Part shown: positions 9,555 to 20,281 of the stretch, piece by piece
Layout of the letters: each line of letters opens with the position of its first letter
Position numbering within the stretch: position 1 is the stretch's first letter
NCBI GenBank assembly: GCA_033060915.1
Contig: CM065399.1
Location: 12,227,501-12,291,500, forward strand
Origin: Euryodendron excelsum
Lineage: Eukaryota; Streptophyta; Magnoliopsida; Ericales; Pentaphylacaceae
DNA length: 64,000 nucleotides
Direction: 5' to 3'
Program-made: the position numbers and the translations under genes
Notes under the pieces: model-generated
The model's input: only the letters and a program-made list of their open reading frames with translations
Told to the model about the DNA's origin: nothing
Databases searched by the model: none

Positions 9555-11392
9555 TCACAGGTCAAAGTCAATGTCATCTGGATCAAAATCCCCGAAACTC
9601 GGCATCAAAGGAGGCAGATAGCTACTTGAAGCACCAGCATCCTGCAAAGAAGATAGAGCCAAAATCATCTACATAAAAGAACTAGACAACAATAGAGCAA
9701 GAAGAAGGTGGGGAAGACAACAGACCCGCCATCGCCCAGCTGAGATAACCGAGTCATTAGGGAAGCTACCTCGGCTTGGTACTAATCCCGCTCCATCTGA
9801 TACTGATCCATCTAGTCTCTCACAGCAGTAAACTAAGCCTGGGGCACATATCCTCCAGCACGGCACCACAAGTCAACCACCTCCTGGCCTACAGCGTGCT
9901 CGCAGACTACTACCTCAAACCGGGTGAAGGCACTGACCGAATGAGCCCCAAAGTGCTCAGCATAATCTGTATCCGGAGGAAGCAAGAACTCAGCACCCGG
10001 CTGGCGCTCCTGATAGGGGATAGGCGCTCCCACCACCAAGGCTCCAAACATATACTCCGGCAGAGCTCCTGCTGATCAGAACTCCTCATGAAACTGCCAC
10101 CAATGTTGCTTTCCGAGATAAGACTCCCAAGTGTCCTCACTGAGAAAAGCAGCTCTCGACGGGGACAATGGGACCAAGTACCAGACTATCTCATAATGAA
10201 ATGCTCCAATGAAGGGCCGCCAAGTCACATCCCTCGCCTCAATCAGCTCTAGGTTAGCCCAAAGCGTCACAAAATCAGTAATCTCTGATCGCTGGGCTAC
10301 CCGGTCATGAGCCCACCTCAAAGCATGAGGATAGAGGTCATCCTCAACAACTGCAGGGCGACGAACAGGAAGGTACTCGTAGCTCCACCAGACGAGAAAA
10401 GGCCAGAAGCAAGTGATGCTGCCCCAACAGGAAGAAGTCCGAACCCGCATTGACCAAAGGAAGCAACCAAAGGTGAAGGACCCCCAATCCAGCTCAAATA
10501 AAGCTCCAAGATCAGCTACTATACTCACCAACTGACATGGCACGAGCGACTTGTTGTTGCAAAAGCAGTTAAAGATGATGTACAAAACAAGTCACCGTCT
10601 CATAATGTCCTGCCTGGCAGGCGATGGCTCAACAACAAAGGTATGGTCATCTTGATTGATCTAAGAGACTGGGAAGGCAGAACGCTCAGGAGGAGGCAAG
10701 TCCAGCAGAATGCATGCCTTGTCTCTACTGACTGATTGTAGAGTGATCCACTGGCCAACGAAGGAAAGCCCTGTGATGATCGCCCAATCCAAAGGAGTGG
10801 GGCCTAACTCAAAGCCGACAAAATGGAAGGTCCTAGTCTCTCCAAACCATCGCTCAACCAGCGCTAGTACCAAATGCTGGTTCAGGCGGTTAGCCTTTAA
10901 TCCCATGAAGGCTCCAAATTCGATCTTAGCCAAGAAGGCACGATATGGTGGGGTAGCCCATTGCATGGTCACGAAGACCTGATGAACGGCCCCTCTAAAA
11001 GTTGTATGTACCCGTGGAGAGGGCAAATGTTGTCTGGAGTATACACTGGGGTGGTAAGCCATATCCCCGAGTGGTGGAACATTCGGTACCTGCAGATCTC
11101 CCAAGTCAGCATTCGTTTACTTGTGCTTGGAGGAGGCTCTCCCATAGCTAGTGACATGGTCGCCCAGACCCGATACCTCCTCCTCTGCACCAATCTCCTT
11201 TATAAAAGCCTGCTCAATCGGAGGAAAGGGGTCGACAGGTGGCCTACTCCTCCGACCACTTTGACTAGACGCTGCCTGTCCAGTAGCCCGTCGGCTACCC
11301 CTAGATCGACTGGAGCCACTGGTGGATTCTGTCCGAGCCGCCTTTCCCAAGCGGCCTCTCCTCTCAGAACCACCATCACCTGTATTTGCCAT
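9555..11392 (-). pseudogene. Antisense plant mobile domain (PMD) gene of E1
   Basis: On the strand opposite to gag. From ATG at 11,392 it encodes an S/R/G-rich basic N-terminus (about 50 residues, SSRSRGSRR) and then the PMD fold. Recognisable parts are ERWFGETRTFHFVGFELGPT (family pattern W..T.TFH..G...TL.D...LTGL..G), the RRLVLYIIF...DWGSFTFG helix pair and the W-rich segment ending YEYLPVRRP. A C-terminal ERDQYQAEV helix and an acidic tail (DIDFDL) follow. Apart from the small 3' intron, the frame stays in one register from 11,392 to about 9,830, broken only by in-frame stops (about 11,117, 10,660, 10,586, 10,075 and 9,832). Spliced length would be about 580 codons. PMD proteins occur in host genes (MAIL family) and in transposons. 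It is known that Tat-lineage elements may carry extra ORFs in antisense; the function here is unknown. Confidence 0.75.
9642..9725 (-). other. Small intron of antisense PMD gene (E1)
   Basis: GTCTG...TCTTTGCAG, 84 nt on the minus strand, separating the C-terminal helix from the DAGASSSY...DIDFDL tail. The position is equivalent to those in E2 (18,111-18,203) and E4 (55,713-55,800). One G is missing at the upstream exon edge compared with E2, so the spliced frame is probably broken in this copy. Confidence 0.62.
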
Positions 11393-12272
11393 CTTGAAAA
11401 GGTAAGCCAAGGTAAGAGGTGTTAATATAGGTACATGCAAAAACAAACAATAAAAAAAAGTAATAATAATAATAGTAAATAATAAAAAAGATTGCAAATG
11501 ATAAGTTAAAATAAAATTCCTACACATTTTGATTTACTAACTTTAAATCAAATCTTAAAGGTTTCCTGTCTTTTTCCTTCAAAAAGATTTTATTTCTAAA
11601 CCTTTTCTAATTCTTTCCCTAATTTCTAAAAATTTCGACAGAGTCTCGTTTAAAAATGGTCCCTACAACACCCATGAAATCAACGCAAAACACAAAAACG
11701 TGCACTTCACAATGTTACAATCATATAACATTAGCACTCGCGCACACTCTTCAATTTTTAAAAATTTTCAAAACATACGTTTTATTTTTCAAATAAATCA
11801 ATGGTTTTCCGAGTTGTCCTAAAAATTTCTCAAAATCACCTCAAATGTTTTCTAAAATATTCCAATGTTTTTCCAAATTTTAAACTCTAAAAATTTTATC
11901 AATCTCTGAAGTTTTTTTAATTTTCTTAATTTTCTAAATATTTTTCTATTTTAAAAAAAATAAAAATTCCCCAAGTTTTCAAAAAAATCACGAAACTTCA
12001 CATGGTTGTTAAACACATTTTTCTAAGGCACATTACATAAAAATCTTGCCACAAAACCCATTGCCCAAGCCTGTAGGAGCAAACCCTCAATTCTTGCAGA
12101 AGACTCTCTTCACATAATCACGTAAAATCACTCAAATTCAATCAAACAAGTATCAAAATGCAAAAATAACATCAACATAATGTTCAAAAAATATTAAAAC
12201 ATCAAATTTCACTATTCACATGGTTCAAACGAAATTCTACGCATCAAAATTAACAAAAATTTGAAAACTCAC
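11393..12272 (-). other. Probable leader intron of antisense PMD gene (E1)
   Basis: AT-rich, 880 nt on the minus strand. The donor side reads AAAAA-GTGAGT at 12,272. The acceptor side is a pyrimidine-rich stretch ending TTTTCAAG directly before the ATG; in E4 it reads TTTTTAG-GATGG, a canonical acceptor, so the E1 acceptor may be mutated. Upstream of the donor there is a short segment conserved in E4 that could be a 5' exon. This is inferred from two copies only. Confidence 0.4.
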
Positions 12273-12514
12273 TTTTTGGAGTTCTTCGGCAAAATCTTCT
12301 CTTCCGACGACTTTTCCGGCTACGTGGTCTCCTTCCGGCAATCACTCGTGGTCTCCAAGAGGTGCCCCTTCAATGTCCAAGTTGGTTTTCTCAAAATGTC
12401 TCTTGGATTTGCGAAAATCATCCTAAATACCGCAAGTATTTGAACTAGAAAATTTTCTGGTTTTGTTCCCAAGCCTGGGGCCACTAGTAGAGGCGCCCAG
12501 CCTTTTCTGCCAAA

Positions 12515-12535
12515 GGTGCCACTCCTAGTGGCACC
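12515..12535. other. Perfect GGTGCCACT palindrome near the E1 3' LTR
   Basis: GGTGCCACT-CCT-AGTGGCACC, 9-bp arms and a 3-base loop. This is the same type of hairpin as those beside the LTR TATA box, but it lies in the internal region about 200 bp before the 3' LTR. The matching place in E4 (about 58,380-58,420) lacks it. Confidence 0.7.
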
Positions 12536-12720
12536 AGTCTGTAACTTCTGGGCAGTTTTGCCCTCTTGCCCGTCAAAACTCGTTTTTGAAGGCCTTTTGG
12601 GTCCCAATATCTATTTTCGAACCCCGGTTGTCGAAAAATTTTCAAAGTCCATCCCTCCGACCGCCTCGCGGTCAATATGAGACTCTTACTCAATCGTTTT
12701 CTGTCTTTGACAAACAAAGG

Positions 12721-12738
12721 CAGAAAATGAGGGGCAGT
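12721..12738 (+). other. Polypurine tract of E1
   Basis: CAGAAAATGAGGGGCAGT lies directly before the TGTAAGCACCCC start of the 3' LTR. The same place in E4 has AGAAAAAAAGGGGCAGC. Confidence 0.82.
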
Positions 12739-13527
12739 TGTAAGCACCCCATTATTGATCGCTCAGCAATCTACAGTCCGTCCAGACTTGTACTCAAGTC
12801 AATATAGACGTATTCCAATCGAAATTAATTTTTCAAGTCTAATCCTGTCTATCCATCGCTTTGTGGGCCCCACCAAGCCCAAACAGACAAAATGACCAAA
12901 ATGCCCCTAGAGGCATTGTTCGTTCCAATTCCAAATCAGGCACATCTTTCCAAAGACGGTAAGTCCCCTTTCCAATTCCAAATCAGGCGCGTCTTTCTGG
13001 AGATGGTAAGTCCCCTTTTCAATTCCAAATCAGGCGCGTCTTTCCGAAGATGATAAGTCCCCTTTCCAATTGCAAATGAGGCACGTCTTTCCAAAGACGG
13101 TAAGTCTCCTTTCCAAATCTAATAGGCACGTCTTTCTGAAGATGGTAAGTCCCCTTTCCATTTCCAATTCCAATTCCAATTCGTCTCTCGAGACAGTTGA
13201 TTCCTTGAGACAACAATTCTATCCAATCTGGCACGTTTTTCGAAGAAAATCTCTTTGGAACGGTAAATCCTTTTAAACTTGTCGACCGAGACAAGACCCT
13301 AAGTCCCCTAGATGGTAGAACGGTCCACCTTTTGCGCCTGCTAGCCCGCCAATACAGAAATGTCCGTTTAGGCACGCCTTTCGAGAAAGTTGATTCTTAG
13401 GTGCTAAGTCCCTTTAGAAGCTTCCTGAGATCAGACAGCCTCGGGAATGATCGCGAACCATCAGAGTAGCGAAAATACTTGCAAACATCACAACCGTCAG
13501 AGTAGCGAAAATACTTGCAAACAGGTC

Positions 13528-13559
13528 GATATAGGGAATTGCCAACAAACCCCTATATC
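13528..13559 (+). other. Perfect 9-bp stem-loop in U3 (E1 3' LTR)
   Basis: GATATAGGG (13,528-13,536) pairs with CCCTATATC (13,551-13,559) around a 14-base loop. The same structure is perfect in E4 near 41,509-41,541 and has one wobble pair in the E1 5' LTR. Confidence 0.72.
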
Positions 13560-14456
13560 ACCTGACCATCGTCAAAGTGGCAGAAACACTCAAAACCCAG
13601 GTCAACACCGGTGCTTGCTAGCCCACTTTGGTGAAAAATGACTAAACTGCCCCTAGGGCCATTTTCTGGCACGTTTCTCGAGAGCACACCCAAGCCCTTA
13701 GAACGACAAGCCCACCTTTCTAGATTTTCTTAATAGCAATCCAGCATGATTAGGTGCCCTCCAGTCCGTTTTGGGTCAATTCCGAGACTTGTCGGTCAAG
13801 ATGACAATTTTGCCCCTAGGCATCCGAATGCCCTGGGAACCACACCAGCTCTGGGTATCAAACCGGTAATCTCCCGAGAATGCTTCTTACAGTATTCTCA
13901 ACTTTTCTTTACATTTCTGGATCATTCTGAGTCAATTCCGGCAAACCCAGTGCAAAATGATCATTTTGCCCCTAGTGGGCCGGTCACCTTTTCCGACCAC
14001 ACCGGCTCTGGGTATCAAACTAGCAACCTTTGAGAACATTCTGAATAATGTTTCCAAATCTTGAATCTTCTTTTAGGATGTTCTGAGTCCACCTCGGCAG
14101 CTTTCTGGCCTGATTAACCATTTTGCCCCTAATGGCCCGGTCAACCCTTTCGACACATCCTATCCTCATTTTTCAAGTCAAATACCTCCGGGATACTATT
14201 ATAAGTGTTCCTATCATTTTCCGGCCTTTCGGGCCAATCCTGGTCTCTTAAATCCTTCCCGAACTTTCTAGAGTCACTTCGAGTGAAGTTAGGCTAAAAA
14301 TTGCATGGTAGTCACAAGTATAGGCGCCCAAATCTTCCCAAGATACGTTGCTTGCGCACCTTAAAACTTTCCTAACTGGCTGGTGCCACTACTAGTGGCG
14401 CCAAGCCAAGAAATGGCCTGGCGCCACTGCAACATGCGCTAGGTTTATCCCATCTT

Positions 14457-14464
14457 TATAAATA
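14457..14464 (+). promoter_or_regulatory. TATA box of E1 3' LTR
   Basis: TATAAATA sits in the same context as in the 5' LTR, with AGAGCCTCTTCCAGC about 8-20 bases downstream. Transcription from here would run into E2 sequence, on the coding strand of the E2 PMD fragment. Confidence 0.6.
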
Positions 14465-16946
14465 CAGAGCCTCTTCCAGCATGAAGGAGGTCTGCAAACT
14501 CAACCTAAAAATCTTACTTTTCGATATACAAAGCTCGTAACCTTTCTAAACCCTAGTCTCCTTAGGTTTTCCAAACCCTAGCCACCATACACCAAACCCT
14601 AGCCTCCTATACACTCATACACACTCGTATACACTTATACACTAGCCTCCAACCCTCCATTGAAGACTTGGATTGCTGCAACTTGAAGCTCTCGAAGACT
14701 AACATAAAGCTCTCGAAGACTGAAGCCAAGACCAAAGAAAAAGCAAGAAAGCAAGGCGCACAAAGCAATCGAAATAAATAAGACAAGGTAGACTTTCTTT
14801 TTAAGTTTCTGCACTTCCCCTTCTCTCTTTTCTCTCCTAACCCACTTGAGTTTTCTTCTATTTTAATCCCCATCTTCTTCCCTCCCTTTCTTTGCATGCT
14901 TGAAACAAGGGGATTCCCGGTCCATGTGTAGGATTAGACTATTGGAGAGTCACCGTGTCGGGGGCTTTCTTTAAATCTAGCTGGAGACCACGTGGGTTCG
15001 GCCCCCCTTGATTATGTGGTGAAGCCTTAACCTTGTATGTTCACGACCCCAATTTGCATTGTGCATATCATTATCTTGCATTCTTCCAAAAATCATTTTC
15101 AAACTCGTTTTCAAAGCTTGCATTAAACTTGTTTTCAAATTGCATCAAAATCTCCTTTTTCCAAATCCAATCTTCCCTTTGAAAAACCAAATTCAATCTC
15201 CCGTTTAGGAAACTAAATCCAATCCTCCGTTTTTGGAAACAAAATCAAAACACTTCTTCTTAGAAACAAAATCCAAATCTTACCTAATTCAACTGCTTCC
15301 TAATCTTCTCCTTTCCTAAATCTTAAGTTTCCAAAACTTGAACATAAAAATCTTTTCTAAACTTTAAAATTCAACTTCCACATCTTTCCTAATTCAACCA
15401 TTTCCTAATTCTATTCATTTTCAAATCTTAACTTTCCGAATCTAAGTTTTCAAATCCTTCCTAAACTCAAACCTTTCCTAATCTCAAGATCTTCTAAAAC
15501 TCTAAAACTTTCTAAATTCTAAACTTTCCTAAACTTCAAATCTTTCCAAATCTAAAACTTTTTAAACTCAAAATTTTCTTATTTTCAAAACTTCCTTATT
15601 TTCAAAACCTTTCCTATTTCAAAACCTTTCTTAAAATGAAACTTTCTTAATTCAAAACTTTCCTAAGTTGAAACTTTCCTAAGTCAAAGCTTTCCTAAGT
15701 TGAAGCTTTCCTAAGTTGAAACTTTCCTAAGTCAAAACTTACCTAAGTTGAAACTTTCCTAAACTAAAACTTTCCTAAAATGGAACTTTCCTAAAACAAA
15801 GTTTTCCTATTTTGAAACTTCCCTAATTCGCATCTTTCCTAAATCTAATGTTTTTGTAAATCTGCCAGGTCCAACATTCGAGTCAAATCTTTTCTTAAAG
15901 CCCTTCCAAGTCAAATCTTTCCTAAGTCTAGGTTTCCTAAACCTCAATATTTCCAAAGCAAGTCTAAATCTTTCTTCCAAGTTCTACCTTCCCAAGTCAA
16001 AGTCTAATCTTTTCAATTCCAAAATTTCAAATTCCAAATTCCAAATTCCAATCTTCTATTCTAAATTCAAATTAAATCCTTTTTCCAATCAAAATCTCTT
16101 TATTCTAATCCAACCTTCTATCTTCCATTGGACTCTTGTCCGAACTACGACTGACTTGATTCCTCCAAAAGGATAGGTAGGCAACCCTTATGGGTGCGGT
16201 CACAACATTTTTCAAGTTTCTGTTTCCACAAAATCTTTCCAAATCTCCAATCTATTTTCAAACTTCCAATTCCAAATTTCTATCGCTATTTTCAATTTCC
16301 AAAACCTTCTTTCCAAATTCAAACTTCTATCTTTTCCTTTTCAAATCAAATCAATTTCTTTCTAAATCTATTTTTCCAACTCTCTTTTCTTACACTTGCA
16401 TATCATGCATCATGTTAAATTTGTTTTTAAACATTTCTTTTTCAAAGTGGATAGGATTGGTCATTAGTTAGTTAAAGACTCTCATAGGTGAATCTAGGAT
16501 AAATAGACATGTAGGTATCGCAAGGGCGGGGTAGGGTGATGGCTTAATGCGTCTTCCCTACATGTAACCAACCTCCGAACCTAGAATCACTGTTTTCAAA
16601 GACCAAAATGGAGTTTATTTTAAAAAAAAAAGGCTTAAATGTTTTCCAATGGTTGCTAAACAACCTGTTTTCTTAAAAACCCTCTCTTAAGGTACTATTT
16701 TCAAAAATCGTTTTCAAAAACCCTAAGTGTGATCCTCGGATTGTGCTTAGTTTTTAGGTGACCTAACTCACCTTAATCAAGTTAAGTGGTGACTCCAAAC
16801 TTTTTTCAAAGCCCTTTATTCAAATCTATTTTCAATTCAAATATAGTCGCACTCATTCTTTTAGGAGGGTGAGTTCTAACGAGAGAGTACAGTGTTTTTC
16901 TCGCTTGTGTGTGTATTCCTCGATTGCGAAAAACCTAGGCGCGACA

Positions 16947-18290
16947 TAGGATTATAGGCTAACTGCCTGAATAGACATCTGGTGCTGGCGCTCATTGAGA
17001 GATGGTTTGGAGAGATTGGGACTTTCCATTTTGTTGGTTTTGAGCTGGGTCCCATGCCCTTGGACTGGGCTATCATCATGAGACTTTCCTTTGTTGGTCG
17101 GCGGATCACCCTACAGCCAGTCAGTAGGGCCGATGCATGTGTTTTGCTAGACTTGCCCCCTTCAGAGTGCTCTCAGTCGGTATGACTATACCTTTGTTGT
17201 TGAGCCACCACCTGCCCGGTGAGGCATCATAAGGTGGTGACTTGTTTTATACGTCATTTTCAGTTGCTTTTGTAACGACAACAAGTCACTCGTACCTTTT
17301 CCATTGGTGAGCATAGTAGCTAATCTTGGGGCTTTGTCTGAGTTGGATTGGGGGTCCTTCTCTTTTGGCTGCTTCCTTTGATCGATGCGAGTCCGGACTT
17401 CCTCCCGTTAGGGCAACATGATTGGTTTCTAGCCTTTTCTTGTCTGGTGAAGCTACGAGTACTTGCCTGTTCGTCGCCCAACAGTTATCAAGGATGACCT
17501 TTACCCTCGTGCTTTGAGGTGGGCTTGTGACCGGGTAGCCCAGCGATCAGAAATCACTGACTTCATGACGCTACGGGCGAACTTGGAGTTGATTGAGGCG
17601 AGGGATGTGACTTGGCGGCCTTTCATTAGATCAGTTCATTATGAGACGGTGCGATACTTGGTCCCGTTGTCCTTGTCAAGGGCTTCCTTTCTCAGCGACA
17701 ATTCTTGGGAGTCTTATCTAGGAGATCGATACTGGCGCCAGTTTCATGAGGACTTCCGGTGAGGAGGAGATCCACTGGAGCATATGTTTGGAGCTTTAGT
17801 GGCAGGAGTGCCTATTCCTTATCAGGAGTGCCAGCCGGGTGCCGGGTTCTTGCTTCCTCTGGATACAGATTATGCTGCACACTTCGAGGCTCATTCTGTA
17901 GGCACCTTCACTTGGTTTGAGGTAGTAGTCAGTGGATATGCTGTTGGCCCAGAGGTGGTCGACTTGTGGTGCCGTGCTGGGAGATATGTGCCCCAGGCCG
18001 AGTTTACTACTGTGAGAGACCAGTGGGAACTATACTAGATAGAGCGAGATCAGTACCAGGCAAAGGTAGCTTCCATGACGACTCGATTAGCCCAGATGGG
18101 AGGTGACGGGGTATGTTGTCTTTCTCTCCTTTTTCTGTCTTTCGCTCTGCTGTTAATTAGTTATTCCTTTGCCTTGTTGACTTTGGTTTCGTCTTCTTTA
18201 CAGGATGCTGGTGCTTCTAGTAGTTATTCACTTCTTTCGGATCCCGATTTCGGGGATTTTGATCCCGAGGATATTGACTTTGATCTTTGA
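16947..18290 (+). pseudogene. PMD gene of E2, 5'-truncated by E1 insertion
   Basis: Starts in mid-domain directly after the E1 LTR with residues matching E1 (LNRHLVLALIERWFGE, then TFHFVGFELGP). It continues through the W-rich segment ending YEYLPVRRP, the VAQRSEITDF...VTWRPF helix region and PIPYQECQPGAGFLLPLDTD, to a C-terminal helix and an acidic tail ending DIDFDL. It has one frameshift between about 17,186 and 17,462 and several in-frame stops, one at about 17,760. From 17,463 to the end a single frame is kept, apart from two stops. The N-terminal basic region is outside the window. It is antisense to the E2 gag. Confidence 0.74.
18111..18203 (+). other. Small intron of PMD gene (E2), best-preserved copy
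   Basis: GTATGTTG...TTCTTTACAG, 93 nt, with a T-rich body and a canonical donor and acceptor. It lies in phase 0 between GGTGACGGG and GATGCTGGTGCT. It is homologous in position to the introns in E1 and E4. Length is a multiple of three and the frame also reads through it, so retention would add 31 residues, mostly hydrophobic. Confidence 0.72.
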
Positions 18291-20281
18291 CAGATGCCCC
18301 TGGTGGAGACCTTGATCTTCTTTTGCCCCCTCTTAAAGATGTATTTATGTTAGACATTTTTATTTTGTAAATTTTGTACAAAGATGGATGTTTATGATAG
18401 GTAGATGCATGGACAAGTGAAGATATTTATGATTTTCACAACTAAGTATATGATCAGATGCATGTGATGGATGATGATGCTGTATATTTATTACATGGGT
18501 TGATATTGAACTGTATTGGTGACTTTTGTTACTACAGGGAGTTATGTCCTATGTATGCAAAGCTTATGCCAATTTTTTTATTTTTTTATTATCCTTTTAT
18601 TTATTTATTTTTTGAAGATGCATATACATATTAGAAATACACTAGTTAATGGAATGACAAGGGGTATTATCAAACTCAGTATTTTTGGAATGGTAACTCC
18701 TTCCTTCTCAGGGACCTGACCCCTCCTTTGGCTCAACCTTACCTTGACTAGATGATAGCACTTCGCACCTTTCTCAACCTTTTGACCACCTTCAATTCTC
18801 TACCTCAGGGTTAGTGTATAGGATTATTGGGCCGAAACTCTCAACTTTCGGGGCTTCGGCAACAGTTTACCTGACCTTTAACAGAGCAATAAGTGGTCAG
18901 TCTTTCAATCTGAGGAGACTTTGCTTTAGGACCATAATGTAGGCTAGGTTATGGGGTTTTCGAAACAATGGGATATGTAGGCTCAAATTCGATGTTACTT
19001 TCAGCAAGGTTTAGATCCATATCGTCCGTGACTATTTGTCGCAGTAAGGTTAGCATCCTTCTTTAGCTTTGGCAATGTATCTAGCTCAGTTAGATCAAGC
19101 AATCCGTTTTTAATCTGAGTAGACTTCAGTAGGGTTGTAATATAGGCCATGGCTTTGGGGTTTTGCAAGAAAGGGTAAAGGCTCAAACCTAGTGTTTCTA
19201 CGGGGCTTCTTTATAACCTATGATCACCTTTTAATTTCCTCTTTGCTTCTACTATACATTTCTCAGGGTGAAAATGCCTATTTTCTTTCAACCTTTCAGT
19301 ATGCTTTTTGAGATAAGCATGACACTCTTCTCTTTCGGCCCTCTTATTATGCTTTTCAAGATGGCTGAATCATGGTTTTCTTCAGGCCTTCCTTAGATAA
19401 TAATTTTTTTTTCCGACCTCTTGCCCCTTGATAACTCTTTTCCTTTGCTTTTTCCTTCTTATGCTTTTTCTTTCCCTTTATGAAACGAATAATTCTACAA
19501 CTCTTTTTTCTTATGCCTTCTCTTTAGCAGTTCAATCTTACTTAATGTGGGCAGTAATCCCTAGGTTGGGGCTTTCTTGAAAAAGATAAATGGCTCAACG
19601 GGTTTGGCAAGGGGTTGCTTTTGACTATATGGAAAATGAAATGAGGGCCTTTCTTCACTTTGAACTAGATTGCTTAATTTATAGAGCCTTCAACGTTACC
19701 TTAGCACAATAAAAAAATGGGCACCATTCCTAAAGTTCTCGATTATTATCCGCCCCAGTGTGGGGGGACAGTCTTGGATCGGGGTTAATATGGAATATTT
19801 TTCTTATTGCGAGGCACTAGGGGCTAAGCAAAGGGAATATAAACACCTTTTTTTTTATATGGGAAAATGAAAAATGGCTCCTCTTTATTTTGATAGTCTG
19901 GCCACTCATCGCTTAGCTTCGGTATCTTGCAAGTGTTGCCTTTGGGTAGTTTCCTCACCCATTCCTATCCTTTCTCTCTTTGAAAATCTGATTATTTCGC
20001 AAGTGGTTAACTTATGCTATCATCCCTTCAAGTTAGATCATTCCATAAGATAGACCATGCCCCCTTATGTAGGAAATAGTCACCATTCACAAGAGAAAAT
20101 AAGATAACAATAATTAATAAAAGGACTTAATCATTTTATTATGTAAGCAGAAAGCATATAGTTCTGTTGTAAAGAAATAGAAGTGCAGACATAAATTTAA
20201 GAACAAAATGTAAAGGGATAGAGAGATAGTGGGTGAAAACACCCCTCTCTTGTATGCTTTTGATAGGAGAGTCCTTTTTCT
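18291..20281. other. E2 spacer between PMD gene and gag-like frame
   Basis: About 2 kb homologous to E1 7,612-9,554 in reverse. No protein motif of any pol domain is visible on either strand. Contains T-rich low-complexity patches such as 18,570-18,612. Confidence 0.65.

Larger units (their letters stand above)
1..16946 (+). mobile_element. E1: Tat/Ogre-like, pol-less LTR retrotransposon, youngest insertion on the left
   Basis: Two long direct repeats (1-4,875 and 12,739-16,946) flank an internal region with a Tat/Ogre-type PBS, a gag-like frame, an antisense PMD gene and a PPT. The window starts about 150 bp inside the 5' LTR, judged by alignment with the 3' LTR, so the 5' target duplication is not visible. 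The internal region is about 7.9 kb and shows no protease, RT, RNase H or integrase motif on either strand, so the element looks non-autonomous. It is inserted in the PMD gene of E2: sequence continues as PMD coding sequence immediately after the 3' LTR. The family assignment rests on the PBS and the gag knuckle; exact clade membership would need an RT, which is absent. Confidence 0.88.
12739..16946 (+). repeat. E1 3' LTR
   Basis: It starts TGTAAGCACCCC and ends GCGACA. The length is 4,208 bp, about 0.8 kb less than the 5' copy because of an internal deletion near 15,155. It has several 47-bp units (12,940-13,180), a perfect GATATAGGG / CCCTATATC stem-loop (13,528-13,559), two 157-bp units (from about 13,800), TATAAATA at 14,457-14,464 and the G-poor tract (15,150-16,440). 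The two E1 LTRs differ visibly at many positions, so the insertion is not recent. Confidence 0.9.

Noticed and set aside
16876..17109. Open frame on the minus strand across the E1/E2 junction
   Set aside because: It is the shadow of the PMD coding strand joined to LTR sequence.
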